Notes under the pieces: model-generated
Told to the model about the DNA's origin: nothing
Database searches by the model: none
The model's input: only the letters and a program-made list of their open reading frames with translations
Shown: positions 17,240 through 25,712 of the stretch, piece by piece
How the letters are laid out: every line of letters starts with the position of its first letter
How positions within the stretch are numbered: position 1 is the first letter of the stretch
Made by a program: the position numbers and the translations under genes
Assembly: GCA_002238555.1 (NCBI GenBank)
Contig: MPMO01000042.1
Coordinates: 1-44,498, forward strand
Length of the DNA stretch: 44,498 bases
Origin: Caldilineaceae bacterium bin34
GTDB taxonomy: Bacteria; Chloroflexota; Anaerolineae; Caldilineales; Caldilineaceae
Direction of reading: 5' to 3'

Positions 17240-17411
17240 ATCGACATGGGTTCCAGAGGCGGCTGACACTTCCGGATTGGTTGCAGGCGACATCCGAAGT
17301 CTGGACTTGGCCGGTTGCGTCTGCCAGTTGGGTTGCGCTGATGGCTGCCGAACAAAGCCAATCGCCCGGTCCAGTCCGTACAGAGTGTTCGATGTGAGGC
17401 CAGAGTCCCCC
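17240..17411 (+). repeat. Right copy of the diverged direct repeat flanking mcrBC
   Basis: This is the partner of 14138-14308. It preserves the block order and even the short coding tail plus stop (ATCGACATGGG then GGCGGCTGAC) seen at the end of the S9 peptidase gene. It ends in a C7/G7 run at 17406-17419, just before a TATAAT box that probably drives the AbiE-type gene. The divergence between copies argues that duplication is old or that this is a member of a dispersed family. Confidence 0.6.
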
Positions 17412-17429
17412 CGGGGGGGTAGGGTTGCC

Positions 17430-17435
17430 TATAAT
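17430..17435 (+). promoter_or_regulatory. Candidate -10 box for the AbiE-type gene
   Basis: A perfect TATAAT lies 56 bases upstream of the ATG at 17491. No convincing -35 lies at 16-18 bases; that position is occupied by the C/G-run end of the repeat. The promoter may therefore be weak, extended or activator-dependent. Confidence 0.4.
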
Positions 17436-17490
17436 CGACGCATCCAAGAGATGCTCGTGGGATTGGCGAGGTAGTTCACCGGACGGAACC

Positions 17491-19065
17491 ATGTCGGGCG
17501 CCAAGTTGCACCAGGAAATCCTGGCATTTATGGAGGCCGGACCGCCCGATGAGCGGATTTTCCGCAGACGCGACTTTGATCGATTCGGTCCGACCGAGGA
17601 TGTGGATCGGGCACTGGATCGCCTCGCCAGGGCAAGGAAGATCGGCTCGCCTGCCAACGGGGTATGGTTTCCCATCCACTTCGCTGCTGGGTTGGAGCAA
17701 CCCATTCCCTACGCCTCGCTGCGGCGTCTTGCCTTGTCCCTGCTGCATCGGGAGGGCGTGACCACCTGCACTAGTCGGCAGGAGCGCGACCACCGCTTGT
17801 TTCACGAGACCGATGGCCGTGAAGGTGTATGGGGCGTTCCCAACTTTGAAGCAATCGGGGTCGAACAGCCTGTCTACCTGTCCCTGCTGTGGAATCAGGG
17901 CGGAGCCTATACCGAACACCAAGGAGATCCGGTGGAACACGCGGACGATTGTGGTTTCACGGCCACGGAGATCCACGACCCGCAGAAACTTCGTCGTCGG
18001 GCCGAGCAATTGGACCTTGTGCCCACTCGCATTGAAAAGGATGTCTGTGTCAATGCTGCCTTGAAGGGGTTGGGAAGCGCCCCGTGGCCGTCCGGTGGAT
18101 GTCTGCTGTTCGCCGGTGGAACCAGCTTGGTGAAGAGCTGGGAGTTGTCGCCGCGCTTCTCCGAGGATGTGGATTTCTGGTACTTGGACCAGGGGTATCC
18201 TCCTGATTCATCGGAAGCCAAAAAGGAGAGCGTTCACGCCCATCTGATGCAAACACTGCAACAATGGGTGCTTCCGTCCATTCCGGGTGCGGCACTGAAT
18301 TTCGACAAGTCGGCGTACAGGTTGGGCAGTCCGGTTCAACGTGCTTTTGTGGACTATCCGTCAGTGGTTGAGGATGGTCGCATCGGGACGTTGAAAATCG
18401 AGGTGATGTTTACGCGTTCCGTTCCGGGTTGGGAGGCTCAAAGTGTTTACGCCTTCCTGGCGTTGACCCATGGGCCTGCGGTGGAACTGGTGTCTCGCTT
18501 CCCTTGCGTGGCGACTTGGGCCACCATGCAGGGGAAACTGCATGCGCTGACTCTCATGCACCCCGGGAAGGAGGTCCAGGATATGCGGCATGTGCATGAC
18601 CTGGGGGTTTGGATGCGCCGGACACCATCCAAACACCACTACCCCCGCATGGTTCGACAGGGATTCGTCGATGGCGGAATGCGCAACCTGCTGGACGGAC
18701 TGCTCCCCGCGCTTGAAACCTTCGCGGACAGCGAGGCATGCCATCGTGCCTACCGTCGGTACATTGTGGACATGTACCCCAGCAGCCGGAGGGGAGATGC
18801 GCCTGATTGGGATTCGGCCGTCCGATCCGTCCGGCACCTATGGGAGGAGATGTGCGCGTCGGACTGGGAAAACCCTGATTATGAACCTGGTCCTGTGGAC
18901 CTGCCGATTGAGGCCGACTTCAAGGATCCGGCCTCTCAGACGGCCGACAGCGCCGAACTGAGCGCCCAGACCAAGGCCATGAGGGCGGCGACCGAAAAGG
19001 CGCGCGATGCCGAGGCTGAGAGCTACGCGGATTACTGGCGGAAGCGAAGTACTCGGGAAAGGTAG
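17491..19065 (+). CDS. Fused AbiEi-like antitoxin / AbiEii nucleotidyltransferase toxin
   Basis: This 524-residue protein appears to join both halves of an AbiE abortive-infection toxin-antitoxin system. Residues 1-160 resemble AbiEi/DUF6088 antitoxins: a winged helix (IFRRRDFDRFG..EDVDRALDRLARARKIG) followed by the YASLRRLALSLLHREG segment. Residues 180-430 form the AbiEii/AbiGii nucleotidyltransferase, with the helix-leading motif FAGGTSLVKSW near residue 207 and the metal-binding FSEDVDFWY near residue 223. QGKLHALTLMHPGKEVQDMRHVHDL follows near residue 345, matching the family lysine/HD segment. A charged helical tail (about 470-524) ends the protein. In the classic systems these are two genes with the antitoxin upstream. 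The frame opens at 17425, but the ATG at 17491 begins the antitoxin-like domain. Catalytic residues look intact. Confidence 0.78.
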   Translation: MSGAKLHQEILAFMEAGPPDERIFRRRDFDRFGPTEDVDRALDRLARARKIGSPANGVWFPIHFAAGLEQPIPYASLRRLALSLLHREGVTTCTSRQERDHRLFHETDGREGVWGVPNFEAIGVEQPVYLSLLWNQGGAYTEHQGDPVEHADDCGFTATEIHDPQKLRRRAEQLDLVPTRIEKDVCVNAALKGLGSAPWPSGGCLLFAGGTSLVKSWELSPRFSEDVDFWYLDQGYPPDSSEAKKESVHAHLMQTLQQWVLPSIPGAALNFDKSAYRLGSPVQRAFVDYPSVVEDGRIGTLKIEVMFTRSVPGWEAQSVYAFLALTHGPAVELVSRFPCVATWATMQGKLHALTLMHPGKEVQDMRHVHDLGVWMRRTPSKHHYPRMVRQGFVDGGMRNLLDGLLPALETFADSEACHRAYRRYIVDMYPSSRRGDAPDWDSAVRSVRHLWEEMCASDWENPDYEPGPVDLPIEADFKDPASQTADSAELSAQTKAMRAATEKARDAEAESYADYWRKRSTRER

Positions 19066-19133
19066 GGGCGAGACTCCGGACAAACCGTTGGCTGCGGCGG
19101 ATGGTCCGGCATGGGCTGTTGCCTGACTCCAAG

Positions 19134-20501
19134 TCAGCCGTCCCGGGATGGGCCTTGGCTCTGCCACTCGGCGGCATGCCGCGCTGCGTCAAGCGCCTGT
19201 TCCAATCGATTGCGGTTTGAGAAGTCTGCAGCCGTGTCCATGAAGGTGCGCAGGTCGGGCGACAGCCGGCGCAGTTCTTCCAGTATCGGACCCAGGTCGC
19301 TCGCGCTTCCTCCGGAGGTGGCATAGGTTCCGTGGAAGGCGAAGTAGGCTTGGTTGAGCTTGCGGATGAAGTATCCGTGGGCATTGATGTACTGGCGCCG
19401 AGCTTCCATGTAGGCCTCCGCGTCTTCGATTAGCCCTTCGGCCAGGAGCCGATCCGTTTCCAATCGGGTTTCGCGCATGGCGGCCCGAAAATCGAAATCG
19501 CCTTCCGGTTCGGGCGCGGCCACATCGGAATCGGCAGTGGTTGCAGTGCCCTCCTCCAGTTCGTTCATCTCAACCGGCTGAACAGGCAGCATGACGTTCG
19601 GCGGCGGTCTGCGGATCAGGTCCCGGTAGTGGCGCAGCATGATGCGTCGGCCCACTTCCTCGCCGAAGATCGTGGCCACGGTTTCATTGATGGTGCGCAG
19701 TTCCTCCGATTGCAGGTAGCGAATGCCCAGGGGCCTGAAGACCAACCAGGTGTGAATCCACTCGTGGGCCACCACTTCGTACAGGTATTCCAGGTCCGGG
19801 ATCAGGGGCTGGACCGATGTCGGATAGGTGGCAATGCCGCCCACGCGGCTGAGATGGACACTCAGGTTGTGTTCGTCCTGCACCATGTTTTCGTAGGTGT
19901 CGGCCTGGTCCCACGGCGTATCCGGCCGCACGTAGGCGAAGCCGATGGTCCGTATCACGTCGCGCGGGCTGTAGGTAACCAATATCGGGGGATACACCAA
20001 GCGGAACAGAACCGGGGGGAACACGCGGTGAAGGTCTCCAAAACCAAGGCGTGCGAGTTCCTCCGCCACCTCGAACTGAACAATGAGTTCCATTTCGGTT
20101 CGGTGTCGGGCCAGCCATGCATCCTCCTCGAGCCGATCGGCATAGTGCCGGTACAAGTTGACATAATCAAACGGATCCAACCGGAGTCCGGCCTGCCAGA
20201 TCCCTGTATTGGCCTGTCTGCGGGCCTCAAGGTGCGAGGCATAGGTCCTGACGAATTCACGGCGTTGGTGGTCGGTCCGCGTTCTGGGCTGTTCGGTGAA
20301 GAGGCGTCCCAGTGCGTGGCCGGCGGCGTCAAGTTCAAGTTGCGTAACCGAATACCGCCAGGGTTCAAGCCGGGCCAGGTCCGGGATGAAGGGATCCGGT
20401 CTCAGTACCGGTGCGAACGACGGCACCACGCTGAGCAGGATCAGCCACCAATGCAGGCGCAGGCCCAGCAGGATGCGCGCGGCACGCCACTTGCCGTTCA
20501 T
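19134..20501 (-). CDS. Membrane-anchored HExxH zinc metallopeptidase-like protein
   Basis: This 455-residue protein has an N-terminal signal anchor (LGLRLHWWLILLSVVPSFAPVL, residues 8-29), so the bulk probably lies outside the membrane. The zinc motif HEWIHTW is near residue 245. ELRTINETVATIFGEE, 25 residues later, could supply the third glutamate ligand of a gluzincin-type site. The rest is helical and rich in Arg and Glu, without a domain I can name. The open frame extends to 20597, overlapping the rluD-like gene. The start at 20501 places the hydrophobic anchor at the N-terminus. It is likely co-transcribed with the RluD and LspA genes upstream. Substrate is unknown. Confidence 0.72.
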   Translation of the reverse strand: MNGKWRAARILLGLRLHWWLILLSVVPSFAPVLRPDPFIPDLARLEPWRYSVTQLELDAAGHALGRLFTEQPRTRTDHQRREFVRTYASHLEARRQANTGIWQAGLRLDPFDYVNLYRHYADRLEEDAWLARHRTEMELIVQFEVAEELARLGFGDLHRVFPPVLFRLVYPPILVTYSPRDVIRTIGFAYVRPDTPWDQADTYENMVQDEHNLSVHLSRVGGIATYPTSVQPLIPDLEYLYEVVAHEWIHTWLVFRPLGIRYLQSEELRTINETVATIFGEEVGRRIMLRHYRDLIRRPPPNVMLPVQPVEMNELEEGTATTADSDVAAPEPEGDFDFRAAMRETRLETDRLLAEGLIEDAEAYMEARRQYINAHGYFIRKLNQAYFAFHGTYATSGGSASDLGPILEELRRLSPDLRTFMDTAADFSNRNRLEQALDAARHAAEWQSQGPSRDG

Positions 20502-20580
20502 GGGCAATTCCGATGTTGCTCCGGTCGCGGTGCGCCTGTCGTCGGCAAAATCGGCCTGGTATCCGGTCGAGCGGCCGTGC

Positions 20581-21549
20581 TCAGTCTGCCGGATCAAGGC
20601 CCGCGAGGAGGCCTGCCAGATCCCCGGGCAGATCGGATCTGAACGTCAGGTGCTTCCCGGTGCACGGGTGATCGAAGGACAATCTTGACGCATGAAGAAA
20701 CTGTCTGGTCAAGTGCAATCTCGGTTTCCTCAGGCCGTACACCCGATCACCTACCACCGGGAAGCCCAGCCATGCCATGTGCACCCTGATTTGGTGGGTC
20801 CGGCCCGTGTGCAGGCGCAGGCCCGTCAAGGAAAACGGATGCTGCAGGCCCGGCGGGCGCGAGACCAGGTAGCGGGAGACCTTGAAGTCCGTCCGGGCAT
20901 CCCGTATTCGAATCCCGCCAACCGCGGAACCTGCCGGAAATGCCGCCTGACGCTGACGCCAGCGCGGGTGGCGTCCCAGTGGAACATCCACCGTTCCGCT
21001 GGACGGTTCAAGCCATCCATCCACCAGAGCCATGTAGGCCTTGGTCACGGTGCGTTCGCTGAATTGTCGCTGGAGCCTGACTTGGGCCGCCGCAGTGCGG
21101 GCGACCACCACCAGGCCCGACGTGTCCATGTCGAGACGGTGGACCAGACCCAGACGGTTGTCGGGACCAAGGGTATGCCAATCGGGCCAGCGATGGACGA
21201 GGGCGTTGACCAGGGTCCGGTTGGGATGGCCCGGCCCCGGGTGCATGGACAGACCGGGCGGCTTGTCAACGACCGCCAGGTGCTCGTCCTCAAAGACAAT
21301 CGACAGGTTGACAGACCAGGGTTCGATGGTTTCCGCCAACGGTGCAGGCACTTCGACCGTGACGGTTTGGCCCGGGTTCACACGGAATGATGGCGTGGCC
21401 GGACGGCCGTCCACCAGGACACTGTCCTCCTGGATCAGCCTCTTGACTCGGGTTCTGCTTAGGGTTGCCAGCCGGCTGGCACACACTTGATCAAGGCGGT
21501 GGCCGGCGTCGCCCACTTCTGTCCGGAACGACAGCGGTTGTGCATCCAC
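20581..21549 (-). CDS. rluD: RluA/RluD family ribosomal RNA pseudouridine synthase
   Basis: This enzyme isomerises uridines to pseudouridine in large-subunit rRNA. The 322-residue protein has an N-terminal S4 RNA-binding domain (HRLDQVCASRL...LSRTRVKRLIQEDSVLVDG). The catalytic domain follows, with the aspartate motif HRLDMDTSGLVVVA near residue 137 and the family segments DEHLAVVDKPPGLSMHPGP and LTGLRLHTGRTHQIRVHMAWLGFPVVGD. Length is normal for RluD. The start codon follows the lspA stop with no spacer, an lspA-rluD order found widely in bacteria. The exact target positions (RluD versus RluC-type) are inferred from the S4 domain and neighbourhood. Confidence 0.92.
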   Translation of the reverse strand: MDAQPLSFRTEVGDAGHRLDQVCASRLATLSRTRVKRLIQEDSVLVDGRPATPSFRVNPGQTVTVEVPAPLAETIEPWSVNLSIVFEDEHLAVVDKPPGLSMHPGPGHPNRTLVNALVHRWPDWHTLGPDNRLGLVHRLDMDTSGLVVVARTAAAQVRLQRQFSERTVTKAYMALVDGWLEPSSGTVDVPLGRHPRWRQRQAAFPAGSAVGGIRIRDARTDFKVSRYLVSRPPGLQHPFSLTGLRLHTGRTHQIRVHMAWLGFPVVGDRVYGLRKPRLHLTRQFLHASRLSFDHPCTGKHLTFRSDLPGDLAGLLAGLDPAD

Positions 21550-22125
21550 CTATGGTCCGGAGTCGTTGCTGCTTCCCGACGTCTCCGGCACCAGTGTCAA
21601 GGTGTCGGGTTGACCCTCTTCCTGATCCTCGTCGTTGGCGAAGATGTCGCGCCGCCAAGCCATGAAGGTCATGATCAGGACACCGACCACGATGCTCGAA
21701 TCGGCAATGTTGAAGTTGGGCCAGTAGGCTTTGCCGGGGATGCCCACCTTCACAAAGTCGGTCACATAGCCCAGTGTCGTGCGATCGATGAAGTTCCCGA
21801 TGGCACCGCCCAGGATGAGGCCCATGAGAATCTGCATTCCTCGTTGTGATACTCCCAGGCGACCAATGCTGACCACGATCGCAATGCAGATGACCACCGT
21901 GGTGATGACGAACAAAATCCCCGCGTTCTGGAGAATGCCGAAGGCGGCTCCGTAGTTGTGGACATGCTCCAGCATGAAGATGCCTTCAAGCCAGGCAATG
22001 GGTGTGGACGCGTGATGCAGTTCGATGTGTTCGCGCACCAGCACTTTGGTCCACTGGTCCAATGCAACCACCGCGGCGGCACACAGCAGTGGGAGCCAGG
22101 CTCGGTTGAAGTAGCCGCGAATCAT
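21550..22125 (-). CDS. lspA: Lipoprotein signal peptidase II
   Basis: LspA is the membrane aspartyl protease that cleaves signal peptides of prolipoproteins. Four transmembrane segments are visible. The two catalytic aspartates lie in GGAIGNFIDRTTLGYVTDFV and WPNFNIADSSI, and the DQWTK motif is near the N-terminus. The ATG at 22125 is used; an in-frame GTG at 22155 would add ten residues but lacks a ribosome binding site. At 191 residues it is slightly long because of an acidic cytoplasmic tail (NDEDQEEGQPD...). It is needed by proteins such as the predicted lipoprotein at 10832. Confidence 0.94.
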   Translation of the reverse strand: MIRGYFNRAWLPLLCAAAVVALDQWTKVLVREHIELHHASTPIAWLEGIFMLEHVHNYGAAFGILQNAGILFVITTVVICIAIVVSIGRLGVSQRGMQILMGLILGGAIGNFIDRTTLGYVTDFVKVGIPGKAYWPNFNIADSSIVVGVLIMTFMAWRRDIFANDEDQEEGQPDTLTLVPETSGSSNDSGP

Positions 22126-22521
22126 GGCAGGCGATCGGTGAACGGGAAAGGACACGGAGGACCACGCGTTGACAACGACTCCGATGGCCCTTGGGCATTA
22201 TCCTATACGCGACGGGTTCGTGCAGGGGTAGGTTCACAACAGGCGCGACATGGCACCAAGTGAAAGGGCGCGGGGCCGCCTGGGTTCCGCAACATGCAAC
22301 GTGGAGCCGTGGATCGGCGACACATTGCCGGTCCAGTGCCTTGTGTCGACGTTTGGCCAAGTCTGTGTGGCCGCCGCTGGGAAGTTGGAACCCCTGCGGG
22401 CGAGCGTCGTACCCGCGGAGGCCGACAGGTCGGTGGCCAACCGCCGTCGTTCCGCGGCTGGGTTCGCCATGGTCCCGAACATGCCGTCAACTCCGTATTC
22501 ATTCATGCCGACCAAACCGCA
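22126..22521. other. Divergent spacer between lspA and the his operon
   Basis: This region must hold promoters for both the lspA-rluD unit and the plus-strand unknown-his unit. Open frames on both strands run through it, but their composition is not convincingly coding. One plus frame continues into the gene starting at 22522, so a longer start for that gene is possible. No riboswitch, T-box or leader peptide with a histidine run was recognised. Confidence 0.4.
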
Positions 22522-23031
22522 ATGGACCTGTTTCAGGCTCTGATTGCCCACGGCAACGCTTGCGGCCATCGCGTCCTCGCCCAGGCTGACTGGGAGACGG
22601 ACCGCGACACCATCGAATACAACTGTGTCGAGACCCGGCGCATGCTGATCGAGAAAGCCTCCTTCTCCAGCAGCGGCATGGGCATGTCCGGAACCAGAAT
22701 GCGGTTTTGGCTGACCGAAGCCAACTATGTTGTGGAGAAGTACTTTGGCCCCAATCTGGCACCGGTTGGCTGGTTCATGCCGGTCTGCGAGGAGTTCACA
22801 AATGTGGACCGGCGGCTGCAAGCCTGTACGCTGTACCTCGGCATGGTGGCCAACCGCACCCGGAAACTGGTGGTGACCGGTGAACGACCGCTGGAACAGG
22901 CCGTCGCCGAGCAGCAATTGACCCGACAGGTTGCGGATCGGTACCAGGAGCGGCTGCGCCAATTGCGCCGGGACTGTCTTTCAGGGCGGTTTCCGCCTGC
23001 CATCGTGCGAAACTTCGAGTTGGACGGTTGA
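22522..23031 (+). CDS. Uncharacterised protein preceding hisH
   Basis: About 169 residues from MDLFQALIAHGN to a charged C-terminus. The second half is strongly coding-like and helical (ERPLEQAVAEQQLTRQVADRYQERLRQLRRDCLSG). The first half has mixed strands with several cysteines (YNCVETRRML). I recognise no domain, signal peptide or transmembrane segment. The frame is open back to 22294, but that region is arginine/proline-rich and doubtful. It ends 14 bases before hisH, so it is very likely the first gene of the his transcription unit. A role tied to histidine synthesis is only suggested by position. Confidence 0.6.
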   Translation: MDLFQALIAHGNACGHRVLAQADWETDRDTIEYNCVETRRMLIEKASFSSSGMGMSGTRMRFWLTEANYVVEKYFGPNLAPVGWFMPVCEEFTNVDRRLQACTLYLGMVANRTRKLVVTGERPLEQAVAEQQLTRQVADRYQERLRQLRRDCLSGRFPPAIVRNFELDG

Positions 23032-23045
23032 TCGGGAGGTGGTGT

Positions 23046-23708
23046 ATGACTGTGGCAATCATCGACTACGGGGTCGGCAACCTGCGCAGCATCAGCAACT
23101 CGTTCACGCACGTGGCCGGTCCGCTGAACATCGAAGTGGCGATATTGGACAGGGCCCAGTGCCTAACCGGCTTCAGCGCCCTGGTGCTGCCGGGCCAGGG
23201 CGCATTTGGGAGCAGTGTCGACAATGTCCGCCACAAGGGTTGGGAAGAGCCCATGCTGGAGGCGGTGGCTGCCGGGGTGCCGTTGTTCGGGATTTGTGTG
23301 GGCATGCAGCTGTTGCTGGACGAGAGCGAGGAAATGGGACGCCATCAGGGTTTGGGCCTTGTGCCCGGTCAGGTTCTGCGCTTCCCGGAAGCGATGGCTG
23401 ATCCCAGGGAACCGGCGCGTATGTTGCGCGTCCCGCAGATTGGGTGGAATCAACTCCACCAACAGCGCGCCGATCCATTGCTGGACGGAGTTCCGAACCA
23501 TGCCTATGCCTATTTCGCGCACTCGTACCGGTGTGTTCCCGCCGACGAGTCCGTGGTTTTGGCCACGACCGACTACGGGGTGTCCTATGCCAGCGTGCTG
23601 CAATCCGGCAACCTTTGGGGCATCCAATGCCACCCCGAAAAGAGCCAGCAGGTTGGTCTTCGCATCCTGACCAACTTCATGCGAACCGTTGAGGAGCGGG
23701 CCACTTGA
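23046..23708 (+). CDS. hisH: Imidazole glycerol phosphate synthase, glutaminase subunit
   Basis: HisH hydrolyses glutamine and channels ammonia to HisF for the fifth step of histidine synthesis. The class I glutamine amidotransferase fold is clear: IIDYGVGNLRSISNSF at the start, the oxyanion/nucleophile segment GICVGMQLL near residue 83 with catalytic Cys, and QCHPEKSQQVG near residue 197 supplying the His-Glu pair. It has 220 residues. GGGAGGTGGT just ahead of the ATG is a strong ribosome binding site and sets the start. hisF lies two genes downstream. Confidence 0.95.
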   Translation: MTVAIIDYGVGNLRSISNSFTHVAGPLNIEVAILDRAQCLTGFSALVLPGQGAFGSSVDNVRHKGWEEPMLEAVAAGVPLFGICVGMQLLLDESEEMGRHQGLGLVPGQVLRFPEAMADPREPARMLRVPQIGWNQLHQQRADPLLDGVPNHAYAYFAHSYRCVPADESVVLATTDYGVSYASVLQSGNLWGIQCHPEKSQQVGLRILTNFMRTVEERAT

Positions 23709-23782
23709 ACAGGCCCGTTCCCTCGAGGAGTGACAGCCGGCCGGCGGATGGAATTCAACCCCTACATTGTTGGTGATGCCCA

Positions 23783-24538
23783 GTGATCGTCTTTCCTGCA
23801 ATCGATTTGCGCAACGGTGCCTGTGTGCGGCTGCGCCAAGGCGACCCCAATGCCGAAACCGTCTTTAGCCAGGAACCCTCGGCAACGGCCCGACACTGGG
23901 TTGACGAAGGCGCCGAGTGGCTCCACGTGGTGAACTTGGACGGGGCCTTGGGGCAGGTCGTGGGCGAAGCGGCCGAAGTACCGGTGAACGTCCGGGCATT
24001 CTCAGACATCCGCCGGGCCGTGGACGTGCCGGTGCAGTTCGGTGGCGGCATCCGCTCCCTGGACGACGTTAGGTACATCCTGGATCTCGGAGCGACCCGG
24101 GTGATACTTGGTACGGTGGCCGTGCGCAAGCCCGATGTAGTGAAGGACGCCGTGTTGGAGTTCGGGGCTGACCGGGTGGTGGCGGGGCTGGACGCGCGGG
24201 GCGGCATGGTGGCCACGCACGGGTGGCGGGAACAGACCGATCTGTCTGCGGTGGAGGTGGCCAGGCGCATGCGCGACCTAGGCGTGGAGCTAATTGTCTA
24301 CACCGACATTGCGCGGGATGCGATGCTGACCGGCGTCAATCTCCGGGAGACGGCGGACCTCGCCCGCGAGTCGGGTTTGAGCGTCATCGCCAGCGGCGGC
24401 ATTGGATCGCTGGCGGATGTGCAGGCCTTGGTCGACCTGAAAGAGCCGGGAATCATCGGGTTCATTTCAGGTCAGGCCCTGTACACCGGGGCCTTGAAAC
24501 TGCCTGAAGCCATCACAGTCAGCAGCGGGGGGAGTTGA
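23783..24538 (+). CDS. hisA: Phosphoribosylformimino-5-aminoimidazole carboxamide ribotide isomerase
   Basis: HisA is a (beta/alpha)8 barrel that performs the Amadori rearrangement of ProFAR to PRFAR. Catalytic aspartates are in FPAIDLRNGACVRL (residue 7 region) and VYTDIARDAMLTGVN near residue 174. Phosphate-binding glycines are in VQFGGGIRS and VIASGGIGSL. The length of 251 residues is usual. It starts with GTG and lies 74 bases after hisH, the only sizeable gap in the operon; hisF follows after three bases. Confidence 0.95.
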   Translation: MIVFPAIDLRNGACVRLRQGDPNAETVFSQEPSATARHWVDEGAEWLHVVNLDGALGQVVGEAAEVPVNVRAFSDIRRAVDVPVQFGGGIRSLDDVRYILDLGATRVILGTVAVRKPDVVKDAVLEFGADRVVAGLDARGGMVATHGWREQTDLSAVEVARRMRDLGVELIVYTDIARDAMLTGVNLRETADLARESGLSVIASGGIGSLADVQALVDLKEPGIIGFISGQALYTGALKLPEAITVSSGGS

Positions 24539-24541
24539 GCA

Positions 24542-25330
24542 ATGTTGGCCAAACGGGTTATTCCCTGTCTGGATGTCCACAACGGCCGCGTGGTCAAGGG
24601 CGTGGAGTTTGTGGATCTGGTGGATGCCGGGGATCCGGTCAGCCAGGCCATCGTCTACGACCGGGAAGGCGCGGACGAACTGGTGTTCCTGGATATCACC
24701 GCCACCCATGAAGCACGCGAGATTGTCACCAACATGGTCCTGCAGGTGGCGGATGCGGTGTTCATTCCGTTTACGGTTGGCGGCGGGATTCGCAGCGAGG
24801 ACGACATGCGGGCGATTTTGCTGGCCGGCGCGGACAAGGTTTCGGTCAACAGCGCCGCGGTCCACAATCCCGACATCATCTCCCAGGGTGCCGAACGGTT
24901 CGGCAGTCAATGCATCGTCACCGCCATTGACGCCAAGCGGCGGGAGACCGATCCCGGAGTCCCCCCCGCTTGGGACGTCTACGTGAGCGGGGGCCGCATC
25001 AACACGGGCCTGGATGCCGTGGAGTGGGCCCAGGAAGTGGAAGAGAAGGGGACGGGCGAACTGCTGCTGACCTCCATGGACGGTGACGGAACACAGAACA
25101 ACTACGATCTGGAACTGACCAGGGCCGTCAGCGACGCCGTTTCGATTCCGGTCATTGCCAGCGGCGGCGCGGGCCAGGCCAGCCACTTTGCCGATGCCGT
25201 AACCAAGGGCGGTGCCGCCGCGGCCTTGGCTGCATCGCTGTTCCACTTCCGGCAGCTGAGCATCCGGGAGGTGAAGGAACACATGGCGGCCGAGGGGATT
25301 CCGGTGCGCTTGGATGGGTTCGGTGCCTGA
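24542..25330 (+). CDS. hisF: Imidazole glycerol phosphate synthase, cyclase subunit
   Basis: HisF converts PRFAR plus ammonia from HisH to IGP and AICAR. It has a (beta/alpha)8 barrel of 262 residues. The catalytic aspartates lie in PCLDVHNGRVVKGV (residue 11 region) and IVTAIDAKRRE near residue 129. Phosphate-binding loops are TVGGGIRSEDD and VIASGGAGQ. The gene begins three bases after the hisA stop. Its 3' end is followed by hisI with a 10-base gap if the hisI start at 25341 is used. Confidence 0.96.
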   Translation: MLAKRVIPCLDVHNGRVVKGVEFVDLVDAGDPVSQAIVYDREGADELVFLDITATHEAREIVTNMVLQVADAVFIPFTVGGGIRSEDDMRAILLAGADKVSVNSAAVHNPDIISQGAERFGSQCIVTAIDAKRRETDPGVPPAWDVYVSGGRINTGLDAVEWAQEVEEKGTGELLLTSMDGDGTQNNYDLELTRAVSDAVSIPVIASGGAGQASHFADAVTKGGAAAALAASLFHFRQLSIREVKEHMAAEGIPVRLDGFGA

Positions 25331-25340
25331 ACGGGCAGCC

Positions 25341-25712
25341 ATGACGACTGACGCACAGGTGCTGGATGGCGCCGAGTTCATGGACGCCGTCAAGTTCGAC
25401 GCCCAGGGTTTGGTGACCGCGGTGGTTCAGGATGCCGAGTCCCTGGAAGTCCTGATGGTGGCCTGGATGAACCGGGAGGCGCTGGAGCGAACCGCTGAGT
25501 TGGGTCAGGCCGTGTTCTGGAGTCGCAGCCGCCGGGAGATTTGGCACAAGGGGGCCACCAGCGGCAACTTCATTGATGTCGAGGGAATTCTGGTCGATTG
25601 TGACGGGGATACGTTGGTCCTGCTGGCCAGGCCCCATGGACCGGCTTGCCACACCGGGGCTAGGACGTGCTTCTTTCGCCGGTTGGAACCGGATGCGGAG
25701 CAGGAACGATGA
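25341..25712 (+). CDS. hisI: Phosphoribosyl-AMP cyclohydrolase
   Basis: HisI opens the adenine ring of PR-AMP in the third step of histidine synthesis. The zinc enzyme signatures are present: MVAWMNREALERT, the FWSRSRREIWHKGATSGN segment, the metal-binding DCDGDTLV and the paired cysteines in ACHTGARTCFF. It has 123 residues and no fused HisE domain, as hisE is the next gene. The frame opens at 25314 inside hisF; the internal ATG at 25341 matches family starts better. The stop overlaps the hisE start as ATGA. Confidence 0.93.
   Translation: MTTDAQVLDGAEFMDAVKFDAQGLVTAVVQDAESLEVLMVAWMNREALERTAELGQAVFWSRSRREIWHKGATSGNFIDVEGILVDCDGDTLVLLARPHGPACHTGARTCFFRRLEPDAEQER

Noticed and set aside
16965..17705. 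Minus-strand frame of 246 codons across the right repeat and the start of the AbiE-type gene.
   Set aside because: It is antisense to a well-supported gene, and its repeat-derived phrases occur in many artefactual ORFs.
22294..22521. Longer start for the gene preceding hisH.
   Set aside because: The added residues are Arg/Pro-rich, unlike the downstream part, and there is no ribosome binding site; left as an uncertainty rather than annotated.
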